Source: Caprella mutica (lineage: Eukaryota > Arthropoda > Malacostraca > Amphipoda > Caprellidae). From it: a DNA stretch of 64,000 nucleotides. Where the stretch lies: contig CANNZV010000321.1 of the NCBI GenBank assembly GCA_947561585.1, positions 186,001-250,000 on the forward strand, written 5' to 3'. A program made the position numbers and the translations under genes. Positions 37,136 to 49,500 of this stretch are shown in pieces (the first letter of the stretch is position 1; each line of letters starts with the position of its first letter). A model generated the notes under the pieces. The model saw nothing but the letters and a program-made list of their open reading frames with translations. It made no database searches and had not been told where the DNA came from.

Positions 37136-37295
37136 ATCATTTTTCATGCAAACCTGAGGGGGTGTGACTGTGGTGTTAACCCTTGGTCCACTTGGTAAAT
37201 TTGAGCTCTAGGTCCCCCACCAATTTTCAATATTTTGACACTTAATATAGGTAAAAGGAGCCATTTTAAGACATTTTTCATATATACCATTTGTG

Positions 37296-37937
37296 GCCCA
37301 ATTGCGAAATAAGACTCCTTTGAAATACAAAAATTCGATCCGACTCCTCTCATGGTAATTAAATCGTATCTCTTCAGTATTCCTACGGGAAGATATTCAG
37401 GGGAGTTGCTTTCCATGACAGCTATATAGAGAGGATATTAAAACAATCCGACTCCTCTTAATTTATATTCAAGTATTAGTTATAAAATCATTTGAATTCA
37501 ATAATAATTAGAATAAATATAAAAGCAAATTTTTGTATCATAGTTACGACAAACTGTACCAATTTATTTATGAGATTGCTTCAAACATTTGATGAAGAAT
37601 ATTTAATTGTATTATAAAGTTTAATAAAGGATATTTCATTGTATTATAAGGTTTAATAAGTTGTACTTAAAAGTTGAAATGAATGGTATAAACATAGAAA
37701 GGCTTTTTGCTTATCAATTGGAGGTAGGTTAGGTTGGTCTTACGTTTTGTATAACATGGGGAGTCGTGTTTTGTGACAGCCATCTCTTTTCAATCACCAA
37801 AATATCACATTTTAAGATTGAGGAGTCGTAAATAATTTTCATATTTGGAAGGTGTCGTATTTCATGAAAGCCGTCATTAAAAACACACAAAAACATTTAT
37901 TATCCATTGGAGGGAGTCGTATTTCACAACTGGGCCC
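37296..37937. mobile_element. Nested element with 9-bp target duplication
   Basis: Inverted ends GCCCAATTGCGAAATAAG / CGTATTTCACAACTGGGC, with subterminal GACTCC/GGAGTC words. CCATTTGTG (37,287-37,295) and CCATTTGTT (37,938-37,946) flank it. The undisturbed host sequence can be read from the inverted arm near 38,430 (CCATTTGTTGAGCAAATGC after complementing), which supports a single insertion. A 9-bp duplication with long inverted ends fits Mutator-like (MULE) elements. Confidence 0.7.
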
Positions 37938-38133
37938 CCATTTGTTGTGCAAATGCTTCGTTTTTGAGATATAGCACACTTCAAAGGTACAATAACATCA
38001 CGAATAAGTATATTGTAGGGCATACCGCCCCGGGGCCCCCCAAACCCCCCTGCCACTTGCCAGGTCTGCAGGTCATTAAACGATCATGATGTGTGCAGTA
38101 CATCAAACTATTAACTAGCAGATACTGAGATAC

Positions 38134-38276
38134 CAGTCTGCAGAATATGGGACATTTTTAACATTTTCTGTGCGAACAATCCTTAATTTCCTCCTATATT
38201 TACATGTATCTTACTGAGAACAGAAGCTAAAATAGAGGATTTCTTGGAGAACAGTTTACCAGTTCCTGCAGTCTGG
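38134..38276. mobile_element. 143-bp MITE, 9-bp target duplication
   Basis: Bounded by CAGTCTGCAG and the inverted CTGCAGTCTGG. CTGAGATAC occurs at 38,125-38,133 and again at 38,277-38,285, an exact 9-bp duplication. The TTACCAGTTCCTGCAGTCTGG end recurs inverted at 38,587-38,607, and a related CCAGACTGCAGGAACT ends the window at 64,000. Confidence 0.7.
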
Positions 38277-38707
38277 CTGAGATACAGTGAACTACATTAA
38301 TAGTTTCATGGCACCCAAATTTCATGTCACAAAAATCTAAAAGGCAGAAAGCCTTGTGTTTTCAACAAACTTAATATTATTCCTACCAAAAACATAATTG
38401 CGCTAGCTATAACTCGATAACAAAGCATTTGCTCAACAAATGGTATTCATGAAAAAATTCTTAAAATGGCTACTTTAGCCTAGGTATGTAAAGTCTCAAA
38501 ATATCAAAAATCCAAAATTGTTGGGGGACCTAAAGAAATAATGTGTTATGTGTTATGTGTACACTTGTACTGGGATCATGGAATGCAATGCCCCCAGACT
38601 GCAGGAACTGGTAAAATGTTCTCCCAGTCTGCAAAAGATGCATGAAGTAGTGAAGTTTATCCGGCGACTATAGAGGCCATGGACATGATATTAGTCTCCG
38701 GAGCAAG

Positions 38708-39225
38708 CATAAGTATCTAAAAGCTGAGCGGCGCACCACATTACGGCGCACTACAATACGGCGCACCACTGTACTTTCTATTAATGACCTCAATGTGAAA
38801 AACTGTTATGTAGTTTGTTGTATCCGCTAGTTTGTTGTTCTGCACACTTCATGATTGTTTAATGACCTGGCAGGGGGGGTCGGGGGGCGGCACAGCCCCC
38901 TGATACATCTACCTAACGGCTAACTGATAAGTTTTTATTTACATCTCAGACTGAAAGTTTACAAAAGTTACCCCATAAAATTACAATTACTGTTTTCTAT
39001 GATGAATTTTATTTTCTATTCCAAATTAAACATCTCAATCAAATAATTAAACTGTGTAGTATAAACATTGGATTCAGGTACCAATTTGATACGACAATTA
39101 CCTATCAAATTCACTCCATTTGTCATTAATCTGTATTCAAATTACCTATCTAATAGAATGTACAGTGGTGCGCCGTAATCTGGTGCGCCGTACTGGTGTG
39201 CGCCGCTCAGCTTTTAGATACATAT
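38708..39225. mobile_element. 518-bp MULE-like element with 70-bp word-built inverted ends and C-rich core
   Basis: The 9-mer CGGAGCAAG flanks both sides (38,699-38,707 and 39,226-39,234). The inverted ends of about 70 bp share TATCTAAAAGCTGAGCGGCG and continue as three tandem words of about 15 bp beginning GGCGCACCA or GGCGCACTA. Inside, on the minus strand, is the core CCCGACCCCCCCTGCCAGG then TCATTAAACAATCATGAAG and TGTGCAG (38,830-38,890). There is no coding frame. Long inverted ends plus a 9-bp duplication point to a non-autonomous Mutator-like element. Confidence 0.8.
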
Positions 39226-39234
39226 CGGAGCAAG

Positions 39235-40470
39235 TAAAGATAACGAACCAGAAACTGACCAATTAAAGTTAGCAAACCAGAAATGAAGCCACAATTAATA
39301 ATTAAAGGACTGCAATTTACCTGTAACCTGTGTGATCCTACCATATTCTACCAAGCCAGATTGGAGAATACACCATTCTAATTAGTAATTAACTAATTAT
39401 GTAGATTACACCGTTAAAGTGGGTAGTACCTAGTAACCTAGATGACAATTAAATTTCTTAAAGATAGAAAATCAACATCAATGTCGCACGACATAGTCAC
39501 GAACTCATATATCTCATTTAGAATGTGTTTAGTTACCTTAGTTTCTTCAGTCATAGTGGGAGAATAAATTTAAGAATTGCAATTAATTGAAAAATTGCAA
39601 ATTTAGCGGCACAAAATATGTGGTGAAATATTTAACAAATCTCGATGGGCACCAGAAGCGTTCACGTTAATGCTTACAGAGAGACAAATGAGAGGGAAGG
39701 CAAGAAACTGTCTTAACAATGACCTACTTTAAAATTGCTCAAATTCTAATACAACAAATATTCTGAGCTTACATTTATAAATTAGAAATAATTTAATCCA
39801 TATTGAGCAAATATTTATGTCAAATTATAATTCTAAATTAAGTATTTATGGAAATTCCAATAGAGCATACATAATTTTTTTTCTCAGTAATGTATGGGAC
39901 AGTATGGCTGGCACTTAATTTCCTACAATTATTATATTGACCAATATGACATATTGCATAATTTATTACAATGGGATAATTCTCGTATCAATGAAATAAT
40001 GCAAACAATGAATTAATAGAGGCTGAACAAAGGAAACTTTCCAGCCCATCACAATGAGGCTATTACAGCTCAATTAGCAGTGTGCCAACATAGACATCTA
40101 CCGCCTACCTCTGTTGAGTTATATCAGTGTTGATGGAACTGTGAAATGATCGCATTGTCTATTTTCAGACTCTGCATAATTATAAACATGATATGATACA
40201 ATGATATTATACCCTATAAACAACGTATATCGATTCGATTGCTGGAATATCGAATCTATGGATTGTTCCATCGAATCGACAGACCGTTGTTTGTAGGATA
40301 TATAGGTACCTACTACCTAGATAATAACATATTTTATAAATATAATATATTATTATGTTTCCTCAATTCATTTGCATGAATCTAAATTATTAATCATTAA
40401 ACATAAAATATTCATTAGAGTTAAAATGATCAATTATCTCCATGTGAAAGTATGCTGAAGAAGTAAATTC
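39235..40470. other. Intergenic, upstream of the receptor gene
   Basis: No coding feature seen. About 40,209-40,311 contains an inverted repeat (CCCTATAAACAACG...ATCGATTCGAT with ATCGAATCGACAGA...CGTTGTTTGTAGG), 160 bp before the first coding exon. I cannot tell whether it is regulatory or a small MITE. Confidence 0.5.
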
Positions 40471-40473
40471 AAG

Positions 40474-40522
40474 ATGCATCTAGCGACATTCCTATTATTG
40501 ACGTGTCATGCACTTTATTATG
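40474..40522 (+). CDS. Receptor exon 1 (signal peptide)
   Basis: Encodes MHLATFLLLTCHALYY and one base of the next codon, before the strong donor GTGAGTAT. This is a hydrophobic secretory signal. The exon is too short for ordinary frame searches; its phase (1) fits exon 2 exactly, giving Glu at the junction. Confidence 0.75.
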
Positions 40523-43500
40523 GTGAGTATATATATTAAAAGATGAACTATGTATATATTGCCGACGTACAAAGAATGAAAATATTTATCAAATTAGTTG
40601 AAATCTTCTTGTGTCGAAAAGTTTTAATTTAATTACCATCGAGAATCTAGCATTACTATTGTAATTATTTATATTATTTTCAGATCTTGCTTAATTTTTA
40701 GCTCATAATACCCTACTTGATTGATTCTGAAAATGGACATCTTTTAATGATAGTGCTGTTATGCAAGATCTCATGGCGTCCAAGAAAGTTTTAACAGTCA
40801 TTCTATTCTGGAAAATTTGGATATCAAAATAATTTCCTTTTAAAAAAAATAAGTATTCTCCCCACAGTATTCAATATATACCTATATTATTTCGATCGCT
40901 ATTAAATTGAAGATGCTTTATATTTTCATCTCCTTGATCATAACTGATTATATTGTTTTTATATTGGAATTGCTAATAGTATTGTAGCTATTTAGTACAT
41001 TCGGCTGCAATGACAAAGAGAAAAAGTGAAGTCAACCCACAAAGTTTACTACATAATACATATACGATCGGAGATTGGTTAGAATTAAATATTGTGAAAT
41101 TATCTGTTAATTAATAGGTAGCTGTTAAACAATAATGAAATTAAGATGGGGAAAGATATATGTAGATATAATTTTGATCCAAGAAGTGCTAAGAAGACAT
41201 TGTAAATTAATAATAAGACATCTTCTGTGAGCCACAATCTTCAGATCGAATCGTTACAGGTTTTTTGGGAGTGTCTTGGAGAAACAATTAATCATTGAAT
41301 CATTCAAATATATTGTAAGAAAGAGAATGATTAGATTTGAAAAGAAGTTGGATTGGAATGCCTCCAGTTAAAAGAAGTTTAAAGTTGCTTTCTTAAATGA
41401 GTAAAGGATAACAAATCATCACACTGGCATTTCTCAATTTCCTATCATACCATTTTTCTTCCATGTAATTCGAAATATCTTCTAAAAGTACTTTTCTTGA
41501 GTTTTAGACATGTTTAGCATCATTATTGGAAATGTGAGGGAAACTATATACTATTCATTATGATTCCAGGACAAAAAAAAGTGCAATAAACCCCCCCCCC
41601 CCCCTCCCCGGACATATACCCCCAAAGCAAAAAAAACCCGGTCGATATAAATAACCTTAACTTTTTTATTACTATATTTAACATCATTCAATGCGAACCG
41701 ATAATTATTACATTTTCGCCAAAAACTTGACAAATTTTTAGCTATATAAGTATACCTATTTATAGCAAAAAAAGTAAAGTATACATTCTGTAACTATCTA
41801 ATCTGGCCGGGGAGGTCAAGACATTCCCCCCCCCCCCCCCCCCAACCGGACAGCTAACCAAACCTAAGGTGCACTATATCTCTTTATATTTATAACATAT
41901 AGTATTTTTAATAATAAAAAATGATTAAAAAAGAATTGTCACCGTTCATCATTATAGAACCTGCTGAGGAGTTCTATTGTCTAACGAATTTCATTGGTTA
42001 ATATTCCCGTCAAGAAAATCCTTGCCGAAATCCTTCTCAAAATTTCTGTCCGCATATAATCCAACACATTTTTTGAATACTTATGTCAAATAATGTCTAG
42101 TCCAATGAAGATTTCACATTACAATATTAATGATTTGGAAAATTTATTACGCATAAAGATATTTATGTAGCGCGATGTGAATTTGCAATATTAATTATTT
42201 CTTCGATTATCTTAATTCCGTTTCTTCGATTCATCTCCAATATATTTAAGTATTTAGTATTCTGTACAATGATTTCAAGCTACTTAAAGGGATAGTAAAG
42301 TCAAAATCAAACAATATTACCAAATTGGTTTTAAATCGATTCAGAATATTCAATTATGTAATATTTGAATCATTGAATGCTCGTTTATTTTTTAAATGTT
42401 CATATAAAAGTATTATAAAATTACCGACACCTAGCGGAAGAACTTGCACTCATTAGTATTTACGTTAGTATGATTTTTGTTTTAATATTAATTTATGTAT
42501 GAAGTAATCAAACTTTGTTTCCGTCAAAATGATGAAAAGATTATGCGAATTCGAAGACAAGAAGGCATAGTTTTAAAAATATAGCCATATCTCTTCACTT
42601 GAGCTAGAATCTAGAGTTCTAGATAGAAACTTCACTCATTTGGTTTATTTACAAGATGATTGTGAATTTCTTATGGCGCCATCTACCGTTAGCACTTGGT
42701 AAGAAATCTTTATTATATAAAATGATATATTTTCATTATTAGATTTTATTGAACATCACCATTCTACAGGAATACTTTATTCTTACTAAGCAATCGTTTG
42801 GCATTAAAATTGCTAAAATAAAAAATGACTGTACTGCCCCTTTAAGAGTGGATTATTTTATCTAAGAATCTAACACATTATAGAAAATAATAAATACAAT
42901 TTTCTAACAAAATATAAACTCCTGAATTGAATTAAAAGAAAGTCTATCATTATTTTTCTGAACCATGTTTAATAAATGCAATTATAGGTGTAAATTTTAC
43001 GAATGATTATTGACCAAGTCTAAATATCAATTCAAAGTATTAGGAAGCAAGACTCGATCCATTGTAGTACATATGTTAAATTGGAAATATGTAAATCTTA
43101 AGCTATAAAAAAATTCAAATTGATAATCAAAACCAAGAGTGCACAATATTTTTCTTCAGCGACAGTTTAGTGAAGTATTAGACATAATATTATAAACTTC
43201 AAAAGCATATACAAAAATATATACTGACTTGAACTTTATGCAGTTTGGAAATTAATGATCCTAGACCTTAGTTTCAAAATATTATGTAATAATTCATTTT
43301 TTTCCCGAAGCAAAGTATAATCACGATTACTATTCATTGGTCCGACGCCTCATTAGTCCGACACTTTTGCATTTTATTTCTGATTCAACATCAAACACAT
43401 GTACATCGAGGGGCGTGTCACCCCCGAACCCCCTGTCACGTCATTAAAGAATCATGAAGTGTGCAGTTCAACAAATGATATACTCGAATGAATGATTGCA

Positions 43501-46500
43501 TCTCACAAATTAATATTTTAAATAAAGTAAAATAAGTGAGGGATTTAAAATTAAAAAAATAGAAAAAAATATATCTTATCAATTGGATTATTTAGTAATT
43601 GAGTATATCTTTTTCATAATATTTTTTGTTTTAATCAAAATAAAAAAGGGAAATAACACAGAAGGGTATTAACTGTCGGACTAATGGGGCGTCGGACTCA
43701 TGAGACGTCCTCATAATCATTATTCAGAGATATTACGAACATCCGCAGATATCGTTTCAAGCGAAGAAATAAGTATCTTGGATACGAGTAATAACCAAGA
43801 TCCAAATAAATATTCTGGATCCTACTTGCATGGATTTGAACTTAACACTGCGTTGCCTCTCTCGGTTTGTCTACGCTTCCAGTTCGAAAGTTTGAACCCA
43901 GTGAACGTGTTTTTTCGGATTCCTGGAACTGGCACGAGACCCGTGCTTCATATTGGTGAGCATTGATAGTAGCAGTATTGAATAATTCAAATACATAGTG
44001 AAATATGAATACTTTACGAAAATAGTTTGTCTTTTTTTTCAGAAATGAGCGTAGATAGATTCAGATATGTTATTGCACATGAATACAAGTATGTACTGTT
44101 GAAAAATTGGTTAATACCTGGCAGTTGGTACTCTGTTTGTTTAACATTTGACATGCAGACAGCATCATTCTATCTTGATGGGGATGTAATAGATGTATAT
44201 AGACTTCAAGTGCAAAATCGTCCCTCGGGAAACCAAATTACAGTTGGATATTACCCAAGTCAAGGAGTTGGTATGTCTTACATTGGAAACCTAACTCAAG
44301 TGAATATTTGGCAGAAGCAACTTTCAGAAGAGACTATCAAGAGTATTCACAGGTGCCATTACAATTTGGAAGGAGACATAGTCAGTTGGTCTAGCCAGTG
44401 GACTGATCAAAACTCAATTCGGCACAAAGATGAGCTTACCAAGTTGTGCACTGGTACTGTCACGTCTAAGTCAATTGAAGTTACGAAGCCAATGACGTTC
44501 ACTGAAGCAACATTGATATGTGAAGGATTTGGTGGAGAGTTAGCTACACCCACTACACATGACGAAGTTAAAACTGTAATAAGCATCGTAAGAGAAAAGG
44601 AACCAAACTGTTCTATTTTTTGGAGTGGGTACTGGGATGAGAACATTGAAGGAAGATGGACGTATCATTTGGGTGGCAAATTGGCCCCAAAGATTCCATG
44701 GGCTCAAAATGAACCCAATGGAATAAATTTTGAAAACTGTGGAGGTATTGACGAAGAAGGAGTTGTAGATGCAGATTGTAATACCAAAAGGTGAAGTAAC
44801 TTGTTCTTTAAAATGAGTTGTTTTGTCATATATCATAAATTCTATTAGAAAATTAATAAAAAGTTCATTTTCAGGTGTCCCATTTGTATTATTGAACATG
44901 GAAAGCCGTGGACACTAAGAGGCTCTTGTGAAACTGTGTCGCATGATATGAAATTTCTCGCGCAGTTCTTACCAACCAAATTTAGAGGATTTGGAGATTA
45001 TTCAATAGAAAAAAGAAACGGTATATGGAAGTGGATGGATGTTCACACTGAAGCAGAGATTGCAGAACTCAATGTTCAACAGTTCTATTATCCAATGGGT
45101 TTGAAATGGTGGAAGATAAAAGAACCAATTTGTGGCCAGTTGTCCGGTATGCGACAGCTTCTCCTGACATCATGCAACGGGAACCAATTTACTTGCAGTG
45201 ATGGCACCTGTGTGGACCATGAAGCGAGGTGTGACCTAGATTTCGACTGTAGAGACCATAGCGACGAGGACAACTGTTTCACTATGATGCTGCCTCATAA
45301 TTATAAGGTTTGATTGCCAGTTTACACCCTTAATTATATTTTAACCCTTTATTGCATGAATTATTTATAGTTTAAATTTAAACATATTTCATATTTACTC
45401 ATATGCGAAAGTGAGGAAAACTTTACATGCCATGATGTAATATTTCATCAAGAGGCTGCAGAGGAAGAGTAACGACTCAATTACCGGATGTTTTCAGTCA
45501 ATATCAAGTTGGCAATGATAGGATAAGCAACATTTTCGACATTCAGATCGGCAGGGGCGTATCTATCTCTTTTCAAAAAATTTCCATGTGTCTGAAAAAA
45601 TCTACGGATTAGTCCTCAGACTTGAAAAAATGTCAGTTATATGATACTTTTAATTGTTTTCAACATGCTTCACTGTAACTGTGTTCCATCAGAAGCGTCC
45701 TGGGGAAGCATCATTTTTAAATTGCGAATTGGGAGAACTTAAAATGATTCAAGCTGTATTATGTATACGTCATTTTTTCATAAGAATGTTTTTTTATCAT
45801 CCCATTAATATTAGCATTAATCTTCAACCTTAAAAATGTTTCTGAATTTCAGAAGAAATGGATCGTCCTGTACTCTGTAGCTTGCTAAAATACTTTCTCC
45901 TTCAACAGTACGTCGAAAATTCATGCTTCAATCCAAGCTAAATGGAAGGGCGGCTAAATCTTACCACACATGAAAAAGTTCACAAGTGTTCGTGGTCTTT
46001 TCAATAAGACTGCATCTGTAATCTATGAATGAAAATAAAACCAAAATGAACAGAAGCAGTGATTCAGGAGGCGTAGAGTTTCTTAGAAGAAACCCCCAGT
46101 TGTTCTCTCAGAAAAGCTTCTCAGTAGATTTCACCCACCAAATCTTCGCTGTGGAGGATCGATATACATGATTTTCGTTTCTGTTTTTATCATTACACCT
46201 ATGATTGAAATGTTAATCATTAGCTGATGTCCACAAAGCACAGAGAAGTCAGTTTTGTCAGTGGATTCTGCAGCAACCTCTGCATCCATCAAAAAACCAC
46301 ACCAAAAAACAACGGAGTGTAGACTAATGAAAATCCTCGAAATATCAACGGAATAAATGATAAGTATGATGCTAAGGCAATATCTTTGTTGCCATTGGAT
46401 CTAATTATATGGATCTAATATTTCATGCATTCCTTGACGACGAAGGTGTAATGGTGTTTCATATCTCGGATTGCTCCAGGACATTATTTGGCCCAGAGAG

Positions 46501-49500
46501 CACCATTCTGCAACTCCTTCTTTACTTTGGTGGATGCAAGACGGCGGCGCTCCACCACATTGCATAAATACAGCTCTAGAATTTCTCAATGAAAAGTTTC
46601 GAGGTTGATTCATTAGCAGAAGAACGGAAAATCTCTACTTTTGTAGGCCTCAGGAGATGTGCCTCATATGATATATGACAATAAATGTTTAATAATAATA
46701 CTTTCTCTTCCATGAAAGTGGTGTATCTATGATGATAATTAATACATTAGAAGTGCTTCTAATTCGCAATTTAAAAATGTCGTTTCTGATGGAACACAAT
46801 GCATGTATTTTATAGTCCATAATATGCTGTATTTAAAGTCCAATAGACTGTTAGTCAATAACTTAATCATAACAGTCAATCATTGGCTGCAGCAAAACTC
46901 ATCAAAACAATATTATTCAGATACGTCATTTTTAAATTGCGAATTAGAAGCACTTAAAATAAGTCAAATGCCATTATAGACACATCACTTTTTATTATTA
47001 TTAAACATTTATTGTCTTATATCATATGAGGCACTCCTTCCGAGGTCCTACCAAAGGGGTTGAAAATGACTCCTTCCAGTATGGATACAAAACGACGCAC
47101 GCTTCAGAACATTCTTGCATACTTTCTTGAGTCTTCTTGTTAGCGAGCTTTGAATACATTGTATAAGAGACTCATTGCAATCTGTTTTTTTATTTAAACT
47201 TGAGTTTTTGAAGCAGCCCATATGCAAAAGTCCAAATGGTTGAGATCTGTACTGTGTGCTGAACAGAAATTTTATTTCCGTACTTCTTCTAATCACTCGA
47301 CCTCGAAACTTTTCCTTGAAAATTCTAGAGTTGCATTTGTGCAATGTGGTCTTGCATCCACCAAAGTGAAGAAGTTGCAGACTGAGCCAAATAATGTGCT
47401 GGAGCAATCAGAGTTTTGAAACACCATTAGCCGATGACAAGTTTCCATATTAGTCAAGGAATGCATGAACAATTGAACCAATTCTATTAGAAATTGCAAC
47501 GAAAATAAAACCTTAGCATCCTACCTATTGTTTGTTTCCACATTTTTCGATGATTTTGATTCGTATTTTTTCGATGTGATTTTGATGGAGGCAAAAGAAC
47601 TTCTCATCTGTCCAATCGATTCAATTGGAAATGTTGGATGATTGCTGCAGAATTCACTGAAAAAACTGCTATTTCTGTGCTTTTCGTTAAAGGTCCCCTC
47701 CAAGCAAATATTTTTATTGCCTTATTCAACGAGGCTAATGTTTCTTATCATTTTGCTGCAAACCGCATCGAATTTGGCAGAATATTTTTAATTATATATG
47801 CTTTTAAAGATTTTTATAATTAAAACTCTACAAAACCTATTTTACTTCCGATTTACTAATTTAAGAAATTTTAAGCCTGAAGAAAAAGAATGTACACCAT
47901 TTGTTTTGATTGCCAACTAGGTATTAGGTTTAATAAATCCATTTAATATTCGAGTAAAGGTATAAAATTGAATGAACTTATAATAGAAACGTTTATATAC
48001 TTTTGGAAACAATTAATATCTAAAATAAATGCCGAAAACGCATGGTTCGTTTATAAAATTCAAATTTGTAATCAAAACAAAGAGTGTACAATCTTCTTCT
48101 TGAGCATCTGATTAGTGATTCGCTCAATTGTTGCTCACAAAGTATTAAAAACTTTAAAAACTAATTATAAGATATATACTGAACAGAATTGTATACGGTT
48201 TGCAGAATAATGATCGTAGACCTTAGTTCTATAATATTATGTTATAAACTCATTTTTTTCCCGGAGCCTGGAGAGGACATTTAATGGTTGAACTGAAGTG
48301 AAGTGTAATGATAAAAACGGAAACCAAGTCAATGTATGACGTTCCTCCACCACGTGGTTTTGGAGGGTGAAATGTTTTGAAAAGCTTTTCTGAGAGAGCA
48401 ACGGGGTTTTTTGTCAAAGAAACTCTTCACCTTCTAAATCACTGCTTCTGTTCTTTTTGGTTTTGTTTTTATTAGCTTTTTTTGTGGATGGAACCAGTCT
48501 TTTTCAGGTGACAAGATTTTACTGCCTTTTCACTTATCTTGAAATGTAGCATGAATTCTCGGCGTATTAATGAAGAAGAAAGTGGTTTAAAAAACTGCAG
48601 GACAATCTATTTCTTCTGAAATTCAGAAAAATGTCAAGGTTGAAAATCAACGCTAATATTAATAGGGTGAATACGACTTGAAGCATTTTAAGTACTACAA
48701 ATTCGCAATTTAAAAATGACGCTTCTGATAGAAAACAGTGTTCATGCATGTTCAAAGCAATTAAAATATAATCAAATAATTGACATTTCGTCAATTTTGA
48801 GAATTAATCCGTATATTTCTATTAATCCGTAGATTTATTTTTAAAAATTTTAGAACTCAAGGGGGGGGGGGCATCTTCTCCAATTGCCCCCCCCCCCCCC
48901 GTGTATACACGCCTGCAGATCAGCTAATGACCTTTTATTAAACGTCTAATTATCCTAAGAAATATTTTAACATGATTTAATGAATAGACATTAATTAGTG
49001 AATAATAAGAATTAATTATTTCGCTGAAATCACTGTATTTTCAGATAAAATAGTGCTTTATTAGTTAACATAATCTTACGCGATCCTCTGATAGATGGCG
49101 TCGTTTATGCAATTTCCCTATAGATGATCATGAATCTTCATTGACGGTTTCAAAATGTCTGAATATCTTCGCAAATAATAAATATTTAATCGAATTTGAG
49201 TTATACATTAATGTAGGTACTACACTAACTAATAAATAAACTAATTCTAGTTATAATTATGAATATTACATTCCGATACACAAAAGTTATTAGCACAACG
49301 TTTTTTTTTTAAAAAACAACAAGAAGTACAAAACAAAATACAATTACTCGCGAAAAACTTTTTACCAAGCCATCAACAATCGTTTATCCAAGTCCTCCAC
49401 AGACATCGCGTGGGTAGCACAATTTTTATCTACAAGACAGATCACACAAAACAGAAGAACTCGGTGGCCATTCTTCTATAGTCAGAAGCATGCAGTGGAA

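Larger units (their letters stand above)
37205..38545. mobile_element. Inverted-repeat element carrying the C-rich core, with two nested insertions
   Basis: Left end around TAGGTCCCCCACCAATTTTC, then AGCCATTTTAAGACATTTTT and CCATTTGTTG. The right end is the reverse complement (38,400-38,545). The C-rich core shared with other elements lies at 38,030-38,105 (CCCCCCAAACCCCCCTGCCA, GTCATTAAACGATCATGATG). Two younger elements interrupt it (37,296-37,937 and 38,134-38,276), each with a duplication of element sequence at its borders. Confidence 0.65.

Noticed and set aside
43700..43727. Using the ATG near 43,700 as the start of the receptor gene
   Set aside because: It lies in the end of an inverted-repeat element before a clean acceptor, gives no signal peptide, and exon 1 at 40,474 matches exon 2 in phase.
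44407..44899. Minus-strand frames opposite receptor exon 3
   Set aside because: Shadows of a coding exon whose plus-strand domains and splice sites are clear.
47048..47823. Several 60-119 codon frames on both strands
   Set aside because: They lie in the hAT-like element and its nested MITE, overlap each other, and contain no transposase motif I can name.
48861..48899. G and C homopolymer runs as telomere-like or G-quadruplex signals
   Set aside because: Pure mononucleotide runs at a transposon end; lengths are unreliable and no repeated telomeric motif exists.
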